64,000 bases of DNA from an uncultured Allomuricauda sp. (GCF_947495325.1 NZ_CANLYK010000002.1:186001-250000); one strand, 5' to 3'; counted from the stretch's first letter, positions 9,503-19,499 are shown. Numbers and translations are program-made. Notes: generated by a model not told the origin, from the sequence alone.

Positions 9503-9952
9503 TTAGTTGAGATTACGCCTTTGTATAAAAAATCGTTTCAGCAATTCTGAGGCCTCATTTTCTAAAATTCCACCAACCAGCTCCGTTTTAGGATGTAAAT
9601 TCCCTCCCATTACACTAAAACCACGCTCCAAATCCGAAGCACCATAAACTACTTTGGAAATCTGACTCCAATACAATGCCCCAGCACACATCTGGCATGG
9701 TTCAAGAGTAACATATAGCGTACATCTGTGTAAATATTTACCTCCCAAAAAATTTGCAGCTGCTGTTATTGCTTGCATTTCGGCATGTGCGGTTACATCA
9801 TTCAAACGTTCTGTTAAATTGTGCGCCCTACCAATAATTCTATTGTTCACAACCACTACGGCGCCAACAGGAACCTCTCCATTTTCAAATGCGATCTCCG
9901 CCTCCTGCAGGGCTTTTTTCATAAAATAAGTATCATCAAAAGGATTTTCCAA
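9503..9952 (-). CDS. tadA: tRNA-specific adenosine deaminase
   Basis: A protein of 149 residues with a cytidine/deoxycytidylate deaminase fold. It should deaminate A34 to inosine in tRNA-Arg(ACG). The zinc and catalytic motifs are intact: HAE at residues 56-58 and PCQMC at 85-89. The PVGAVVV segment of the TadA group lies just before. The length is normal for the bacterial enzyme. It is divergent from dxs and ends next to the cold-shock terminator. Confidence 0.93.
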   Translation of the reverse strand: MENPFDDTYFMKKALQEAEIAFENGEVPVGAVVVVNNRIIGRAHNLTERLNDVTAHAEMQAITAAANFLGGKYLHRCTLYVTLEPCQMCAGALYWSQISKVVYGASDLERGFSVMGGNLHPKTELVGGILENEASELLKRFFIQRRNLN

Positions 9953-10012
9953 TGTGTCAAAATATTTTATCAGCGGCTAAACTAAACATAAAATCATGTT
10001 ATTGATATTAGG

Positions 10013-10020
10013 TACTTTTG
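10013..10020 (+). promoter_or_regulatory. dxs -7 promoter element
   Basis: TACTTTTG is a perfect TAnnTTTG match 12 bases before the likely TTG start at 10033. Transcription would start near 10024-10027, giving an almost leaderless mRNA and excluding the TTG at 10018 as initiation codon. Confidence 0.55.
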
Positions 10021-10032
10021 TTTTTTGATTTC

Positions 10033-11811
10033 TTGGAACGACTTTTAACACATATCAATTCACCAAAAGACCTTAAAAAGGTGTCTTTAGACAAACTGCC
10101 TCAACTTGCGCGGGAGCTTAGGGAATTTATTATTGACATTGTAGCCTCAAAAGAGGGTCACTTAGGTGCCAGTTTAGGTGTGGTGGAACTTACCATTGCG
10201 CTTCATTATGTATTTGACACCCCAACAGATAAACTAATTTGGGATGTTGGCCATCAGGCATATGGGCATAAAATCTTGACAGGTAGAAAGGAAATTTTTG
10301 ATACCAATAGACAATTGGGCGGAATCAGCGGTTTTCCCAAACGAAGTGAAAGTGAATATGATGACTTTGGAACCGGTCACAGTTCAACAGCAATCTCTGC
10401 CATATTGGGAATGGCAATGGCCTCAAAATTAAAAGGAGAACATTCAAGACAACATATTGCCGTGGTTGGTGATGCATCGATAGCCAGTGGAATGGCTTTT
10501 GAAGGTTTGAATCATTTAGGTGTAACAGATGTTAACGCTTTGATCATCTTAAATGACAACGCTATAGGCATTGACCCAAGTGTGGGGGCTTTGAAAAAGT
10601 ACCTAACCAATGTAAAAGAAGGTACTGCCAAAGATGAAAATGTTTTTGAATGCCTTAATCTTAACTATTCCGGCCCTCTAGATGGACATAATGTACATGA
10701 ATTAGTGCAAGAATTGGAAAGGCTAAAGACATTGGACGGTCCAAAATTGCTTCATATCATAACAACAAAAGGAAAGGGTCTCAAAAAAGCAGAGGAAAAT
10801 CAGGTGGTTTACCATGCTCCAGGAAAGTTTGATGCCACGACTGGGGAACGGCTTAAAAAATCAGAAGAAATAAAACCTCCAAAATACCAGGACGTTTTTG
10901 GCCACACCTTGGTTGAATTGGCTAAAAAAAATAAAAAGATTGTAGGTATCACTCCTGCAATGCCAACAGGAAGTTCTTTGAAATATATGATGGATGAGCT
11001 TCCTGACAGGGCTTTTGATGTGGGAATCGCTGAACAACATGCAGTTACCCTAGCCGCTGGAATGGCTACGCAAGGACTTGTTCCTTTTTGTAATATCTAC
11101 TCTACTTTTCTGCAACGGGCCTATGATCAAGTAATCCATGATGTTGCTTTGCAAAATTTACCGGTAATCTTTTGCTTGGATAGGGCGGGACTTGTTGGGC
11201 AAGATGGACCGACGCATCACGGTGTTTTTGACATTGCTTATTTACGATGTATTCCCAACCTTATAGTCTTTGCGCCAATGAATGAAATGCAGTTGCGGGA
11301 TATCATGTATACAGCACAGTTAGGTCTAGACCACCCCATAGCTATCAGGTATCCCCGCGGAAGAGGTATTACTTTGGATTGGAGAACTACATTTAAACCT
11401 ATTGAAATTGGTACGGCCCGCTGTCTAAAGGAAGGTTCTGAAATTGCCATTCTTACCATAGGACATATTGGAAATCGAGTTTCTGATTTATTGAGGGATT
11501 TTGACAATCCCAATTCAATTGGTCATTATGATATGCGATTTGCCAAGCCTTTGGATAAAAACCTACTTGGAGAGATTTTCAAAAAGTATGACCACATTAT
11601 TACCGTTGAAGACGGTTGCAAAATCGGAGGTTTTGGTTCTGCGGTATTGGAGTTCGTCAACGAAGAAAATTTTACAAAACCTGTTAAAATGTTTGGTGTT
11701 CCGGACAGCTTTGTTGAACATGGAACAATACAGGAGACCCACGAGATAGCTGGTATAGATTTTGATGCACTACTTTCTTATATTAAATCAACCTTGACCA
11801 CATGCGATTAA
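10033..11811 (+). CDS. dxs: 1-deoxy-D-xylulose-5-phosphate synthase
   Basis: A thiamine-diphosphate transketolase-fold enzyme that condenses pyruvate and glyceraldehyde 3-phosphate in the first step of the non-mevalonate isoprenoid pathway. Visible are the ThDP/Mg motif beginning GDASIASGMAFEG and ending about 28 residues later in NDN, the GHLGASLGVVEL segment, and GIAEQHAVTLAAGMA in the pyrimidine domain. There is no upstream in-frame ATG (a stop lies at 10009). The TTG at 10033 gives MERLLTHINSPKDLKK, which matches family N-termini and a 592-residue length. The DUF3078 gene overlaps its end by 10 bases. Confidence 0.95.
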   Translation: MERLLTHINSPKDLKKVSLDKLPQLARELREFIIDIVASKEGHLGASLGVVELTIALHYVFDTPTDKLIWDVGHQAYGHKILTGRKEIFDTNRQLGGISGFPKRSESEYDDFGTGHSSTAISAILGMAMASKLKGEHSRQHIAVVGDASIASGMAFEGLNHLGVTDVNALIILNDNAIGIDPSVGALKKYLTNVKEGTAKDENVFECLNLNYSGPLDGHNVHELVQELERLKTLDGPKLLHIITTKGKGLKKAEENQVVYHAPGKFDATTGERLKKSEEIKPPKYQDVFGHTLVELAKKNKKIVGITPAMPTGSSLKYMMDELPDRAFDVGIAEQHAVTLAAGMATQGLVPFCNIYSTFLQRAYDQVIHDVALQNLPVIFCLDRAGLVGQDGPTHHGVFDIAYLRCIPNLIVFAPMNEMQLRDIMYTAQLGLDHPIAIRYPRGRGITLDWRTTFKPIEIGTARCLKEGSEIAILTIGHIGNRVSDLLRDFDNPNSIGHYDMRFAKPLDKNLLGEIFKKYDHIITVEDGCKIGGFGSAVLEFVNEENFTKPVKMFGVPDSFVEHGTIQETHEIAGIDFDALLSYIKSTLTTCD

Positions 11812-12860
11812 TTTGTTTTATTGCTGTACTTCTATCCGCTTTGTCTACCGTTAATGCCCAGGTAAATTTATCAAGGGCATTTGACACAGATACCACTTCA
11901 AATGATTTTCAAGTAGTGCGGATAAAAGAAGTAAAACTTAAATATGTAACCAGAGCAGCAAAGCGAACCGACCCAAGAACAATCTTGAATCGTGTAAAAC
12001 CATTGAGCAAAAAATATAAGCGCTTTGTGCCAACATCCTTTTGGGATAAAAAAAATGAATTTGGACTCAACATTAATGAAGTGGCTTTTGTAAACTGGAA
12101 TGCAGGTGGTGATAATTCAGTTTCCGCTTTAGCCAGTGCAAGTTTTACCCGTAATTATAAATTTCGTTATCTTAATTGGAACAACGAATTGCGTTTGCGA
12201 TACGGCCTAAACGCCCAAGAAGGGAGACAACTTAGAAAAACTGATGATCAAATAAGAATATCTTCAACCATCGGTTTTAGAAAGGATACAATCACCAATT
12301 GGTACTTTTCGGTAAAGGCAAACTTCAATACACAATTTTCCAATGGTTTTAAATATCCCAACAGAACTACTCCTATTTCAAGGTTTATGTCTCCGGGATA
12401 TCTTTTTTTGGGTGCGGGAACATCCTATATTCCCGAAGGGAAAAAGTTTAATCTATACATTTCCCCAATTACCCAAAAGGCAACATTTGTTACAGATGAA
12501 AATTTGTCCAACCAAGGTGCATTTGGGGTTGAAGAAGGGGAACACGTATTTATGGAACTTGGGTTTCTAATTACCAATACCTGGGAGAAAGAAATCATAA
12601 AAAATGTAATCATGAGCCACCGGGTAAACCTATATACCGATTACCTCATTAGCTTTGGTAATATTGATGTGGATTGGGAAATGAACTTCAATCTAAAGGT
12701 GAACAAACATATCAATGCAAACATTGGAACCCATCTTATATATGATGATGACATTAAGTTTGATGAAGTAGTGGCCGATGATGGAACCGTTACAGACCCC
12801 GGCATACCAAGGATACAATTTAAACAATTGCTGGGGGTGGGCCTTACCTATGCTTTTTAA
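11802..12860 (+). CDS. DUF3078 outer-membrane-type protein
   Basis: A protein of 352 residues with a cleavable signal peptide (about 1-19, ending VNAQ). The body alternates short amphipathic strands with many aromatic residues (FGLNINEVAFVNWNAGGDNS, FRYLNWNNELRLRYGLN) and ends in a strand with terminal Phe, suggesting an outer-membrane beta-barrel. It matches the DUF3078 pattern common in Bacteroidota, whose function is unknown. It starts inside the last codons of dxs, so it is cotranscribed, as often seen in this phylum. Its stop shares TTAA with the stop of the convergent dgt gene. Confidence 0.8.
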   Translation: MRLICFIAVLLSALSTVNAQVNLSRAFDTDTTSNDFQVVRIKEVKLKYVTRAAKRTDPRTILNRVKPLSKKYKRFVPTSFWDKKNEFGLNINEVAFVNWNAGGDNSVSALASASFTRNYKFRYLNWNNELRLRYGLNAQEGRQLRKTDDQIRISSTIGFRKDTITNWYFSVKANFNTQFSNGFKYPNRTTPISRFMSPGYLFLGAGTSYIPEGKKFNLYISPITQKATFVTDENLSNQGAFGVEEGEHVFMELGFLITNTWEKEIIKNVIMSHRVNLYTDYLISFGNIDVDWEMNFNLKVNKHINANIGTHLIYDDDIKFDEVVADDGTVTDPGIPRIQFKQLLGVGLTYAF

Positions 12861-14215
12861 AATTGTTTCCCCATTAGTTTGTTGTGAAAATGCACCGCAG
12901 CACTATCCGAAAGACTGGCTACAAAACAACAGGTGTTCAGTAAGATATTATAAATAGGCACATCGGTGTTTTTATACACATCGGGCAAACTTTGAATTAA
13001 TAGTTTGTCATAATTCGTTGCGTTTCCTTCTTTTTTATTCACCAAGGCTTGGGTGTAAAAATCAAGAATATCAGATATAATTCTATAGCCCGCAAGTTCT
13101 TTGTCTATTACCTCCGTAGATTGATAAATTTTTTCAACACTTAATTTTATAATGTCGTCTACCTGAGCTTTATACTTTCCTTTATCCAACAATGCGGAAT
13201 CAAAACTTCCCGAAAGAATTTCTGTTTCATTTTGTTCAAAAACTCCAACCGCATCTGTAATTAGGGTATTTATTGCCAAGGCCCTTAGATAGCTTAATCG
13301 GTCATTGGAATGCTTCATTGCATTGTATTTTTTGGTGTTGATGTTTTCCTTCACCAAATTAATAAGGTATTCCAATGCATATTCCTCAGGAATCAATCCT
13401 AAATTGATACCATCCTCAAAATCAATAATCGTATAACAAATATCATCAGCGGCTTCGACCAAATAGGTCAACGGATGTCTGTAAAAACCTATTCTAGAAT
13501 TTTTTGCATTGTTGGCAAGACCGATTTCTTCCACAACCTCTAGAAAGAAATCCTTTTCAGATTGAAAGAACCCAAACTTTTTGTCAGCTATATGCTTTGA
13601 CGGTCTTTTGGGAAGTGACGCTTTTGGATATTTCATAAAGGCACCCAAAGTGGCATAACTCAAACGAAGACCCCCCGGTACACCTTCCCTAGATTCCGTC
13701 AATAATTTAAAACCGTTGGCATTTCCTTCAAAATCGATTAAATCTTGATACTCTTCATTTGAAAGAATGGTTCTGTATTTTTTCCCAATACCTTGTTCAA
13801 AATAACTGCCGATTGCCTTCTCACCACTATGCCCAAAAGGTGGATTTCCAATATCATGGGCCAAAGCAGCAGCAGCAACTATTGCTCCAAAATCATTAAA
13901 ATGATATCCATGAATCTCTGATAGAAAGGGATATTTTGTTAAAATTCGTTGTCCAGCGGCCCTGCCCAAACTCCTACCAACCACGGAGACCTCTAAACTA
14001 TGCGTAAGTCTTGTATGCACAAAATCCTTTTTAGACCCTACACTTATAGGAAGCGGAATAACCTGTGTTTTATCCTGAAGACTTCTAAAAGATGAGGAGA
14101 AAATAATGCGATCATAATCCACTTCAAAACCCAAACGGGTCTCCTCTTGTTCCTTTCGCAATCTTTTATGTGTATCTCCAAAACGTTTTAAAGAAAGTAA
14201 ACGTTCCCAATCCAT
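12857..14215 (-). CDS. dgt: Deoxyguanosinetriphosphate triphosphohydrolase
   Basis: An HD-superfamily enzyme of 452 residues that cleaves dNTPs, classically dGTP, to deoxynucleoside and triphosphate. The metal-binding and catalytic motifs are visible: HTRLTHSLEV, and AAALAHDIGNPPFGHSGE with the HD pair, then EAADDICY further on. The ATG at 14215 (MDWERLLSLKRFGD) is chosen over a TTG 33 bases upstream. The end overlaps the convergent DUF3078 gene at a shared TTAA. Confidence 0.93.
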   Translation of the reverse strand: MDWERLLSLKRFGDTHKRLRKEQEETRLGFEVDYDRIIFSSSFRSLQDKTQVIPLPISVGSKKDFVHTRLTHSLEVSVVGRSLGRAAGQRILTKYPFLSEIHGYHFNDFGAIVAAAALAHDIGNPPFGHSGEKAIGSYFEQGIGKKYRTILSNEEYQDLIDFEGNANGFKLLTESREGVPGGLRLSYATLGAFMKYPKASLPKRPSKHIADKKFGFFQSEKDFFLEVVEEIGLANNAKNSRIGFYRHPLTYLVEAADDICYTIIDFEDGINLGLIPEEYALEYLINLVKENINTKKYNAMKHSNDRLSYLRALAINTLITDAVGVFEQNETEILSGSFDSALLDKGKYKAQVDDIIKLSVEKIYQSTEVIDKELAGYRIISDILDFYTQALVNKKEGNATNYDKLLIQSLPDVYKNTDVPIYNILLNTCCFVASLSDSAAVHFHNKLMGKQF

Positions 14216-14365
14216 AGATTTCCTAGTTTTTGAACGAAGATATGCCAAAAGTTAAATTCAACTCATTGCACACTAAAAATATTCCAGTTTTCACCATATA
14301 TTTCGTAACATTATGTTAACCTTGGTGCCGATTTATAATGGCATTTTTGTCATATTTCTTTTTTA

Positions 14366-16645
14366 ATGGGAGAGAACATCTACATTTTCATGGTTGTTGC
14401 ATTGGGAATTTTGGCAATAACCGATTTGGTTGTTGGCGTAAGTAATGATGCAGTTAATTTTTTAAATTCAGCAATAGGTTCCAAAGCCATTTCTTTTAGG
14501 ACTATTATGATTGTGGCTAGCATTGGGATTGCCTTTGGGGCAATGTCCTCTAGTGGCATGATGGAGGTAGCACGAAAGGGTATTTTTAATCCTGGGGAAT
14601 TTGTGTTTGAGGAAATCATGTTCATTTTTATGGCTGTGATGATAACCGATATTCTGCTCTTGGATTTCTTCAACACGTTGGGAATGCCCACTTCAACAAC
14701 GGTTTCAATTGTCTTTGAACTTTTAGGTGCTTCCGTAGCGATATCTTTGGTGAAAATCATTAAAAATGACGGCGGGTTTTCGGATTTAGCCACCTACATC
14801 AATACGGACAAGGCGGCCGAGATAATTTTTGGGATACTTTTATCCGTGTTTGTGGCCTTCACCATTGGAGCTGTTGTGCAATTTATTTCAAGATTACTGA
14901 TCTCATTCGATTACAAATCAAAATCAAAATGGGTTGAATCTGTTTTTGGTGGATTGGCAACGACTGCAATTATATATTTCATTTTAGTTAAAGGGCTAAA
15001 AAGTGCGGCTATTTTTAATGGCCCCATTTCAGATTTCATTAGTTCCCAACCTCAAGTTTTTGTATCGCTCAATATTGTGCTATGGACATTAATTTCTTGG
15101 ACAGCAGCAAGTTTTCTAAAGTGGAATATTTACAAACTCGTTATAGCCTTCGGTACTTTTGCCCTCGCCATGGCTTTTGCAGGTAACGACCTTGTCAACT
15201 TTATAGGAGTTCCCATTGCTGCATTACAATCCTTTCAGGATTGGCAAGTATCTGGTATTGCACCCGAGAATTTTAATATGCGTGGGTTATCCGCAGCGGT
15301 ACAAACACCCACTTTGCTCTTATTGCTTTCCGGTGGTATTATGGTGGTTACCCTATGGTTTTCGTCCAAGGCAAAAGGTGTTGTTAAAACAAGTGTAGAT
15401 CTATCAAGACAAGATGAGGGCGATGAACGCTTTCAACCTAATTATCTTTCCAGACAAGTTGTTAAGTTTAGCATTGCCACTTTTGAAAATCTTTCAAAAA
15501 TCATACCTCCTTCCATACAGCAAAAAGTGGATAAACGTTTTACCGTACCCTATACCTATGTTCCCATTACAAAGGCACAAGATCTACCAGCTTTTGACAT
15601 GGTAAGGGCATCTGTAAATTTAATGGTGGCAAGTATTCTTATTTCTATTGCTACGTCTATGAAGTTGCCTTTATCAACCACTTATGTGACTTTTATGGTT
15701 GCCATGGGTACTTCCTTGGCAGATAGGGCGTGGGGTGCAGAAAGTGCCGTTTATAGGGTTGCCGGAGTCTTAAATGTTATTGGAGGATGGTTTTTTACCG
15801 CTTTAAGCGCATTTGTAGCAGCCGCTCTAATTGCCTACACACTTCATTTGGGAAGGTTTGTTGGCTTAGTTGTTTTATTGCTTATTACGGCCATAATTTT
15901 GTTGCGCAATTACATGTCACACAATAAAAAAACCAAGGTAACCAAAGCAGAAGATAGCCTACGCAGAGCAGAAAGTAGTTCAATTCAAGGGGTTATTGAA
16001 GAAAGCGCCGATAACATTGCCAATATGATCAAAAGAAGCAATAGGATATACACCTATTCTGTAAATGGTTTGGCAAGACATGACATTGAAGTGCTCAAAA
16101 AGAACAAAAAAGGAGTGAACAAAATGTCTGGTGAAATAGACGATTTAAAAAACAACATTTTCTATTTCATTAAAAACCTTGATGAATCCAGTGTAGGTGG
16201 GGCCAGTAATTTTTACATTAGTTTACTAGGACATCTACAAGACCTTTCCCAATCCTTAGAGTATATTTCAACACTTGGTTACAAACATGTACGCAACAAC
16301 CACAAAAAATTAAAGTACACCCAGATTAAAGAGCTTAAGGAATTGGATGTTGAACTGGAGCAGCTTTTTATTGGAACGCAAGAAATTTTTCAAACAAGAA
16401 ATTTTGAAAAAATTCAATCCATTTTAACAAGAAGGGATGGGCTTTTAGCCATGGTTTCCGAAAAAATAGAAAAGCAGGTTGCTCGAACCCGTACTGAAGA
16501 ATCCAGTCCAAAGAACACTACCTTATATTTTTCTTTTCTTACTGAAAGCAAGGATTTAATAAAAACAACAATGAGTTTATTAGAACTATATTATTCAGAG
16601 CACGACAGCACTATTGAGCCTGCTCGGATAGAAAAACAAGATTAA
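14366..16645 (+). CDS. PiT-family inorganic phosphate transporter with PhoU-like C-terminal domain
   Basis: A protein of 759 residues, longer than simple PiT proteins (about 400-550). The membrane part (about 1-515) carries the duplicated PiT signature: GVSNDAVNFLNSAIGSKA near the N-terminus, GNDLVNFIGVPIAA in the middle, and the LPLSTTYVTF repeat. Residues about 530-759 are helical and charged and resemble PhoU-like domains that tune phosphate transport in Bacteroidota. It imports phosphate driven by H+ or Na+. The next gene starts 4 bases after the stop, so the pair is an operon. Confidence 0.92.
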   Translation: MGENIYIFMVVALGILAITDLVVGVSNDAVNFLNSAIGSKAISFRTIMIVASIGIAFGAMSSSGMMEVARKGIFNPGEFVFEEIMFIFMAVMITDILLLDFFNTLGMPTSTTVSIVFELLGASVAISLVKIIKNDGGFSDLATYINTDKAAEIIFGILLSVFVAFTIGAVVQFISRLLISFDYKSKSKWVESVFGGLATTAIIYFILVKGLKSAAIFNGPISDFISSQPQVFVSLNIVLWTLISWTAASFLKWNIYKLVIAFGTFALAMAFAGNDLVNFIGVPIAALQSFQDWQVSGIAPENFNMRGLSAAVQTPTLLLLLSGGIMVVTLWFSSKAKGVVKTSVDLSRQDEGDERFQPNYLSRQVVKFSIATFENLSKIIPPSIQQKVDKRFTVPYTYVPITKAQDLPAFDMVRASVNLMVASILISIATSMKLPLSTTYVTFMVAMGTSLADRAWGAESAVYRVAGVLNVIGGWFFTALSAFVAAALIAYTLHLGRFVGLVVLLLITAIILLRNYMSHNKKTKVTKAEDSLRRAESSSIQGVIEESADNIANMIKRSNRIYTYSVNGLARHDIEVLKKNKKGVNKMSGEIDDLKNNIFYFIKNLDESSVGGASNFYISLLGHLQDLSQSLEYISTLGYKHVRNNHKKLKYTQIKELKELDVELEQLFIGTQEIFQTRNFEKIQSILTRRDGLLAMVSEKIEKQVARTRTEESSPKNTTLYFSFLTESKDLIKTTMSLLELYYSEHDSTIEPARIEKQD

Positions 16646-16648
16646 TCA

Positions 16649-17365
16649 ATGCGTAATCTTATTTTAATTTTAATTCTTTTTTGGGGCAATGTCTTATTTG
16701 CACAGGACATTTCTGCAGAAGAGTTATTGAACAAATCCATAGCATTTCATAATCCAAATCAGAAGTGGGAAAGTTTCAACGGATCATTTACGGTTCTTAT
16801 GAACACCCCTGAATCCAGTGACCGGTTAAGCACCATCAAAATGAACTTGCCAAAGGAAAAATTTAGTTTGTCCGTTAAAAAAGATAGTACCGTTTATAGT
16901 TATCTTTTTGATAAGGAAAAATGTGCAATCAATTTAAATGGCACCTCTGAAATATCTGAAGCAGATAGAAAAACGCATCGGCTTTCTTGTGAGCGAGGAA
17001 AAATGATGCAAAACTATTACACCTATCTGTATGGCCTCCCAATGAAGTTAAAAGACCCTGGAACCATTCTTGACGATACCGTTCAGAGCAAAACCTTTAA
17101 AGGCAAGAAATACCTTGTGCTAAAAATAAATTATGAAGAGGAAGTGGGAAATGATGTTTGGTATTTCTATTTTGACCCCAACACCTACGCCATGGAAGTC
17201 TATCAGTTCTATCATGATGAGAGTAAGGGAGATGGGGAGTATATCTTACTCAGTGGTTTGGAAGAAATCAATGGCGTAAAAATGCCAAAAACACGGGCTT
17301 GGTACTACAACAAGGATGATAAATATTTGGGGACGGATACTCTGGTAAAATCTACTGTCCAATAA
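16649..17365 (+). CDS. Secreted LolA-like/DUF6503-type protein
   Basis: A protein of 238 residues with a signal peptide (about 1-19, ending LFAQ). The rest fits the LolA-like, half-barrel pattern found in DUF6503 proteins of Flavobacteriia: an N-terminal helix (AEELLNKSIAFHNPNQKWESF), then many strands, with YFYFDPNTYAMEVYQFYH and a GLEEINGVKMPKTRAWY segment near the end. These proteins are periplasmic and of unknown substrate. It follows the phosphate transporter by 4 bases and is convergent with nadD, with no room for a terminator. Confidence 0.7.
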   Translation: MRNLILILILFWGNVLFAQDISAEELLNKSIAFHNPNQKWESFNGSFTVLMNTPESSDRLSTIKMNLPKEKFSLSVKKDSTVYSYLFDKEKCAINLNGTSEISEADRKTHRLSCERGKMMQNYYTYLYGLPMKLKDPGTILDDTVQSKTFKGKKYLVLKINYEEEVGNDVWYFYFDPNTYAMEVYQFYHDESKGDGEYILLSGLEEINGVKMPKTRAWYYNKDDKYLGTDTLVKSTVQ

Positions 17366-17369
17366 CACT

Positions 17370-17954
17370 CTAACGGTAAAAGTTCATCTCGTCCATATAC
17401 TTCCAAACTGATTCTGGAAGCAAGGGTCTCACATTTTTCCCTGCCTTATGTTGTTTTCTAATAAAGGTTGATGAAATCTCCATGACCGGAGCTTCAACAA
17501 CTTGAATCTTTGGATGCCCTTCAAATTTATGTTCCATCTTCCCTTCAGAAATTCTTGGGTACACATAAATGGAATAATTCTCTAGAATGGTTTCAAAGTT
17601 TTTCCACTTGTGGAAGCTTTTCAAATTGTCCTCTCCCATTATAAGTGAAAAATTGTTTTCAGCAGTATATTTTTCATCCAAATGAACCAACGTATCTATG
17701 GTATAATTGGGTTGGGGCAAATTAAATTCTATTTTGCTGGGCTGTAGCTTTGGATAATCCTGTACAGCTTCAAAAACCATTTGATAGCGATGATGGTCAT
17801 CTAGCAAGGACTGTTTTGTTTTAAATGGACTTTGAGGTGTAATGATGAACCAAACCTCATCCAAGTCTGAAAACTCTACCATATGATTGGCAATGACCAA
17901 ATGGCCAATATGAATAGGGTTGAAGGTCCCAAAATATAGCCCTACATTTTTCAT
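17370..17954 (-). CDS. nadD: Nicotinate-nucleotide adenylyltransferase
   Basis: A protein of 194 residues that joins nicotinate mononucleotide and ATP to form deamido-NAD. The nucleotidyltransferase motif GTFNPIHIGHL is at the N-terminus and the ISSTFIRK motif near the C-terminus. It is the last gene of a tight yicC-gmk-nadD run (4-base gap after gmk), an arrangement conserved in Bacteroidota. Confidence 0.95.
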   Translation of the reverse strand: MKNVGLYFGTFNPIHIGHLVIANHMVEFSDLDEVWFIITPQSPFKTKQSLLDDHHRYQMVFEAVQDYPKLQPSKIEFNLPQPNYTIDTLVHLDEKYTAENNFSLIMGEDNLKSFHKWKNFETILENYSIYVYPRISEGKMEHKFEGHPKIQVVEAPVMEISSTFIRKQHKAGKNVRPLLPESVWKYMDEMNFYR

Positions 17955-17958
17955 TTTT

Positions 17959-18558
17959 CTATTCTTCTCCTGAACTTGGTGCTTCAGCCCCTACAAAATT
18001 GGCTACCAATTGGTAGGATTCCTTTAGGGCAACATCTAAATCGTAGTTTTTGATAACCTTATCAAACTGTGGTGCCGTAGCCAGCTCAACCGAAGCTTTT
18101 GCGACCCGCATATTTATTTTATCATCACTTTCGGTGCTGCGCTTTTTAAGTCTTATTTTTAACTCATCAACACTGGGAGGTTTTACAAAAACAGCTAATG
18201 TCTCTTCCGGAAATTTCTTTTTTATACGCAATCCACCAACTACATCAATATCAAAAATTACATTCTTCCCCTCGGCCCAAAGACGCTCAACCTCTGTTTT
18301 TAAGGTTCCATAAAAATTATCGCGATACACTTCTTCCCATTCCAAAAAATCCTCATTCTTAATATGGGTTTTAAATTGGGAAATGGACATGAAATAATAG
18401 TTGACACCATGTTTTTCCTTTCCTCTCCTAAGCCTAGAAGTTGCAGAAACCGAAAAAGCTAGATTAAGTTCTGGTTGTTCCAGCAGATGCCTAACAATTG
18501 TAGTTTTTCCACTGCCCGAAGGAGCAGAAAATATAATAAGCTTCCCTCCCTTTTTCAT
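17959..18558 (-). CDS. gmk: Guanylate kinase
   Basis: A protein of 199 residues that phosphorylates GMP to GDP. The P-loop SAPSGSGKTT is at residues about 10-19, followed by the GMP-binding SATSRLRRGKEKHGVNYYF segment. Its start codon overlaps the stop of yicC by 4 bases, so the two are translationally coupled. Confidence 0.96.
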   Translation of the reverse strand: MKKGGKLIIFSAPSGSGKTTIVRHLLEQPELNLAFSVSATSRLRRGKEKHGVNYYFMSISQFKTHIKNEDFLEWEEVYRDNFYGTLKTEVERLWAEGKNVIFDIDVVGGLRIKKKFPEETLAVFVKPPSVDELKIRLKKRSTESDDKINMRVAKASVELATAPQFDKVIKNYDLDVALKESYQLVANFVGAEAPSSGEE

Positions 18559-19412
18559 AGAACATTCAACATTTGTTCTTTGATCTTCTCCAGCTCATCT
18601 TTCATCTGTACTACCAATTGTTGCATGGGTGCATAATTGGCCTTTGACCCTATGGTATTGATTTCCCTACCAATTTCTTGGGCAATAAACCCAAGTTTCT
18701 TTCCATTGGAATCGTTAGATTCTAACGTAGTTTCAAAATAGCTTAAATGGTTGGCCAAACGAACCTTCTCTTCAGTGATGTCGTATTTTTCCAAATAATA
18801 GATCAATTCTTGCTCAAATCTATTGGCGTCCAATTCCACTTTTAAATCAGCAACCGCTTTTTCCAGACGTTCGCGGACCGTGTCCAAACGTTCCGGGTCG
18901 ATGGCTTTCACATCATCCAATAAACGATTCAGGTTTTTAAGTCGGGCAATAAAATCCTTTTCCAATACTTGTCCTTCTTCATCGCGGAAAATTTTGATTT
19001 CTGAGAGCGCCTGCTTCATTGCCTCCTTAATGGATTCATATTCTGTCTCGTCAATATCTCCTTTTTCTGTCTTCATTGCATCCGGCAAACGCAACGCCAT
19101 TTCCAATAACTTCACCTTATCACCATCAGCAATATTGGCTAGTTGTTTCATATATTTTTTAACCACTGCTTCATTTACTTCGGCTGTTGTTTCTTCTCCG
19201 GTAATCTCAACATAAAGACCAAAGTCAACCTTGCCCCTTACCAATACATCGGCAATCATTTTGCGCAATTCCAGCTCTTTTCCCCTGTAGAATTGTGGAA
19301 TTCTGGCGTTGATGTCAAGACTTTTGCTGTTAAGCGATTTAAGTTCTATGGTAATTTTTTTGGAAGGAAGTTGCACGATGTGCTTTCCAAACCCTGTCAT
19401 GGATTGAATCAT
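18555..19412 (-). CDS. yicC: YicC-family endoribonuclease-type protein
   Basis: A protein of 285 residues, usual for YicC. It begins with the diagnostic IQSMTGFGK and carries the conserved C-terminal DUF1732 helices with GKKLGFIAQEIGREINTIGSKA. E. coli YicC is an endoribonuclease acting on small RNAs. It is the first gene of the yicC-gmk-nadD operon. Confidence 0.93.
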   Translation of the reverse strand: MIQSMTGFGKHIVQLPSKKITIELKSLNSKSLDINARIPQFYRGKELELRKMIADVLVRGKVDFGLYVEITGEETTAEVNEAVVKKYMKQLANIADGDKVKLLEMALRLPDAMKTEKGDIDETEYESIKEAMKQALSEIKIFRDEEGQVLEKDFIARLKNLNRLLDDVKAIDPERLDTVRERLEKAVADLKVELDANRFEQELIYYLEKYDITEEKVRLANHLSYFETTLESNDSNGKKLGFIAQEIGREINTIGSKANYAPMQQLVVQMKDELEKIKEQMLNVL

Positions 19413-19499
19413 AAGGAATACTTAGATTTTGGCAAAGGTAACCAAAATAGGTTTTTGGTTTTATTGAATATAATTGAAAACAGAAAGGTTGAAAATGAG

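Noticed and set aside
14216..14248. Longer dgt with an upstream TTG start
   Set aside because: The extra 11 residues do not resemble family N-termini, and the ATG at 14215 gives the usual start.
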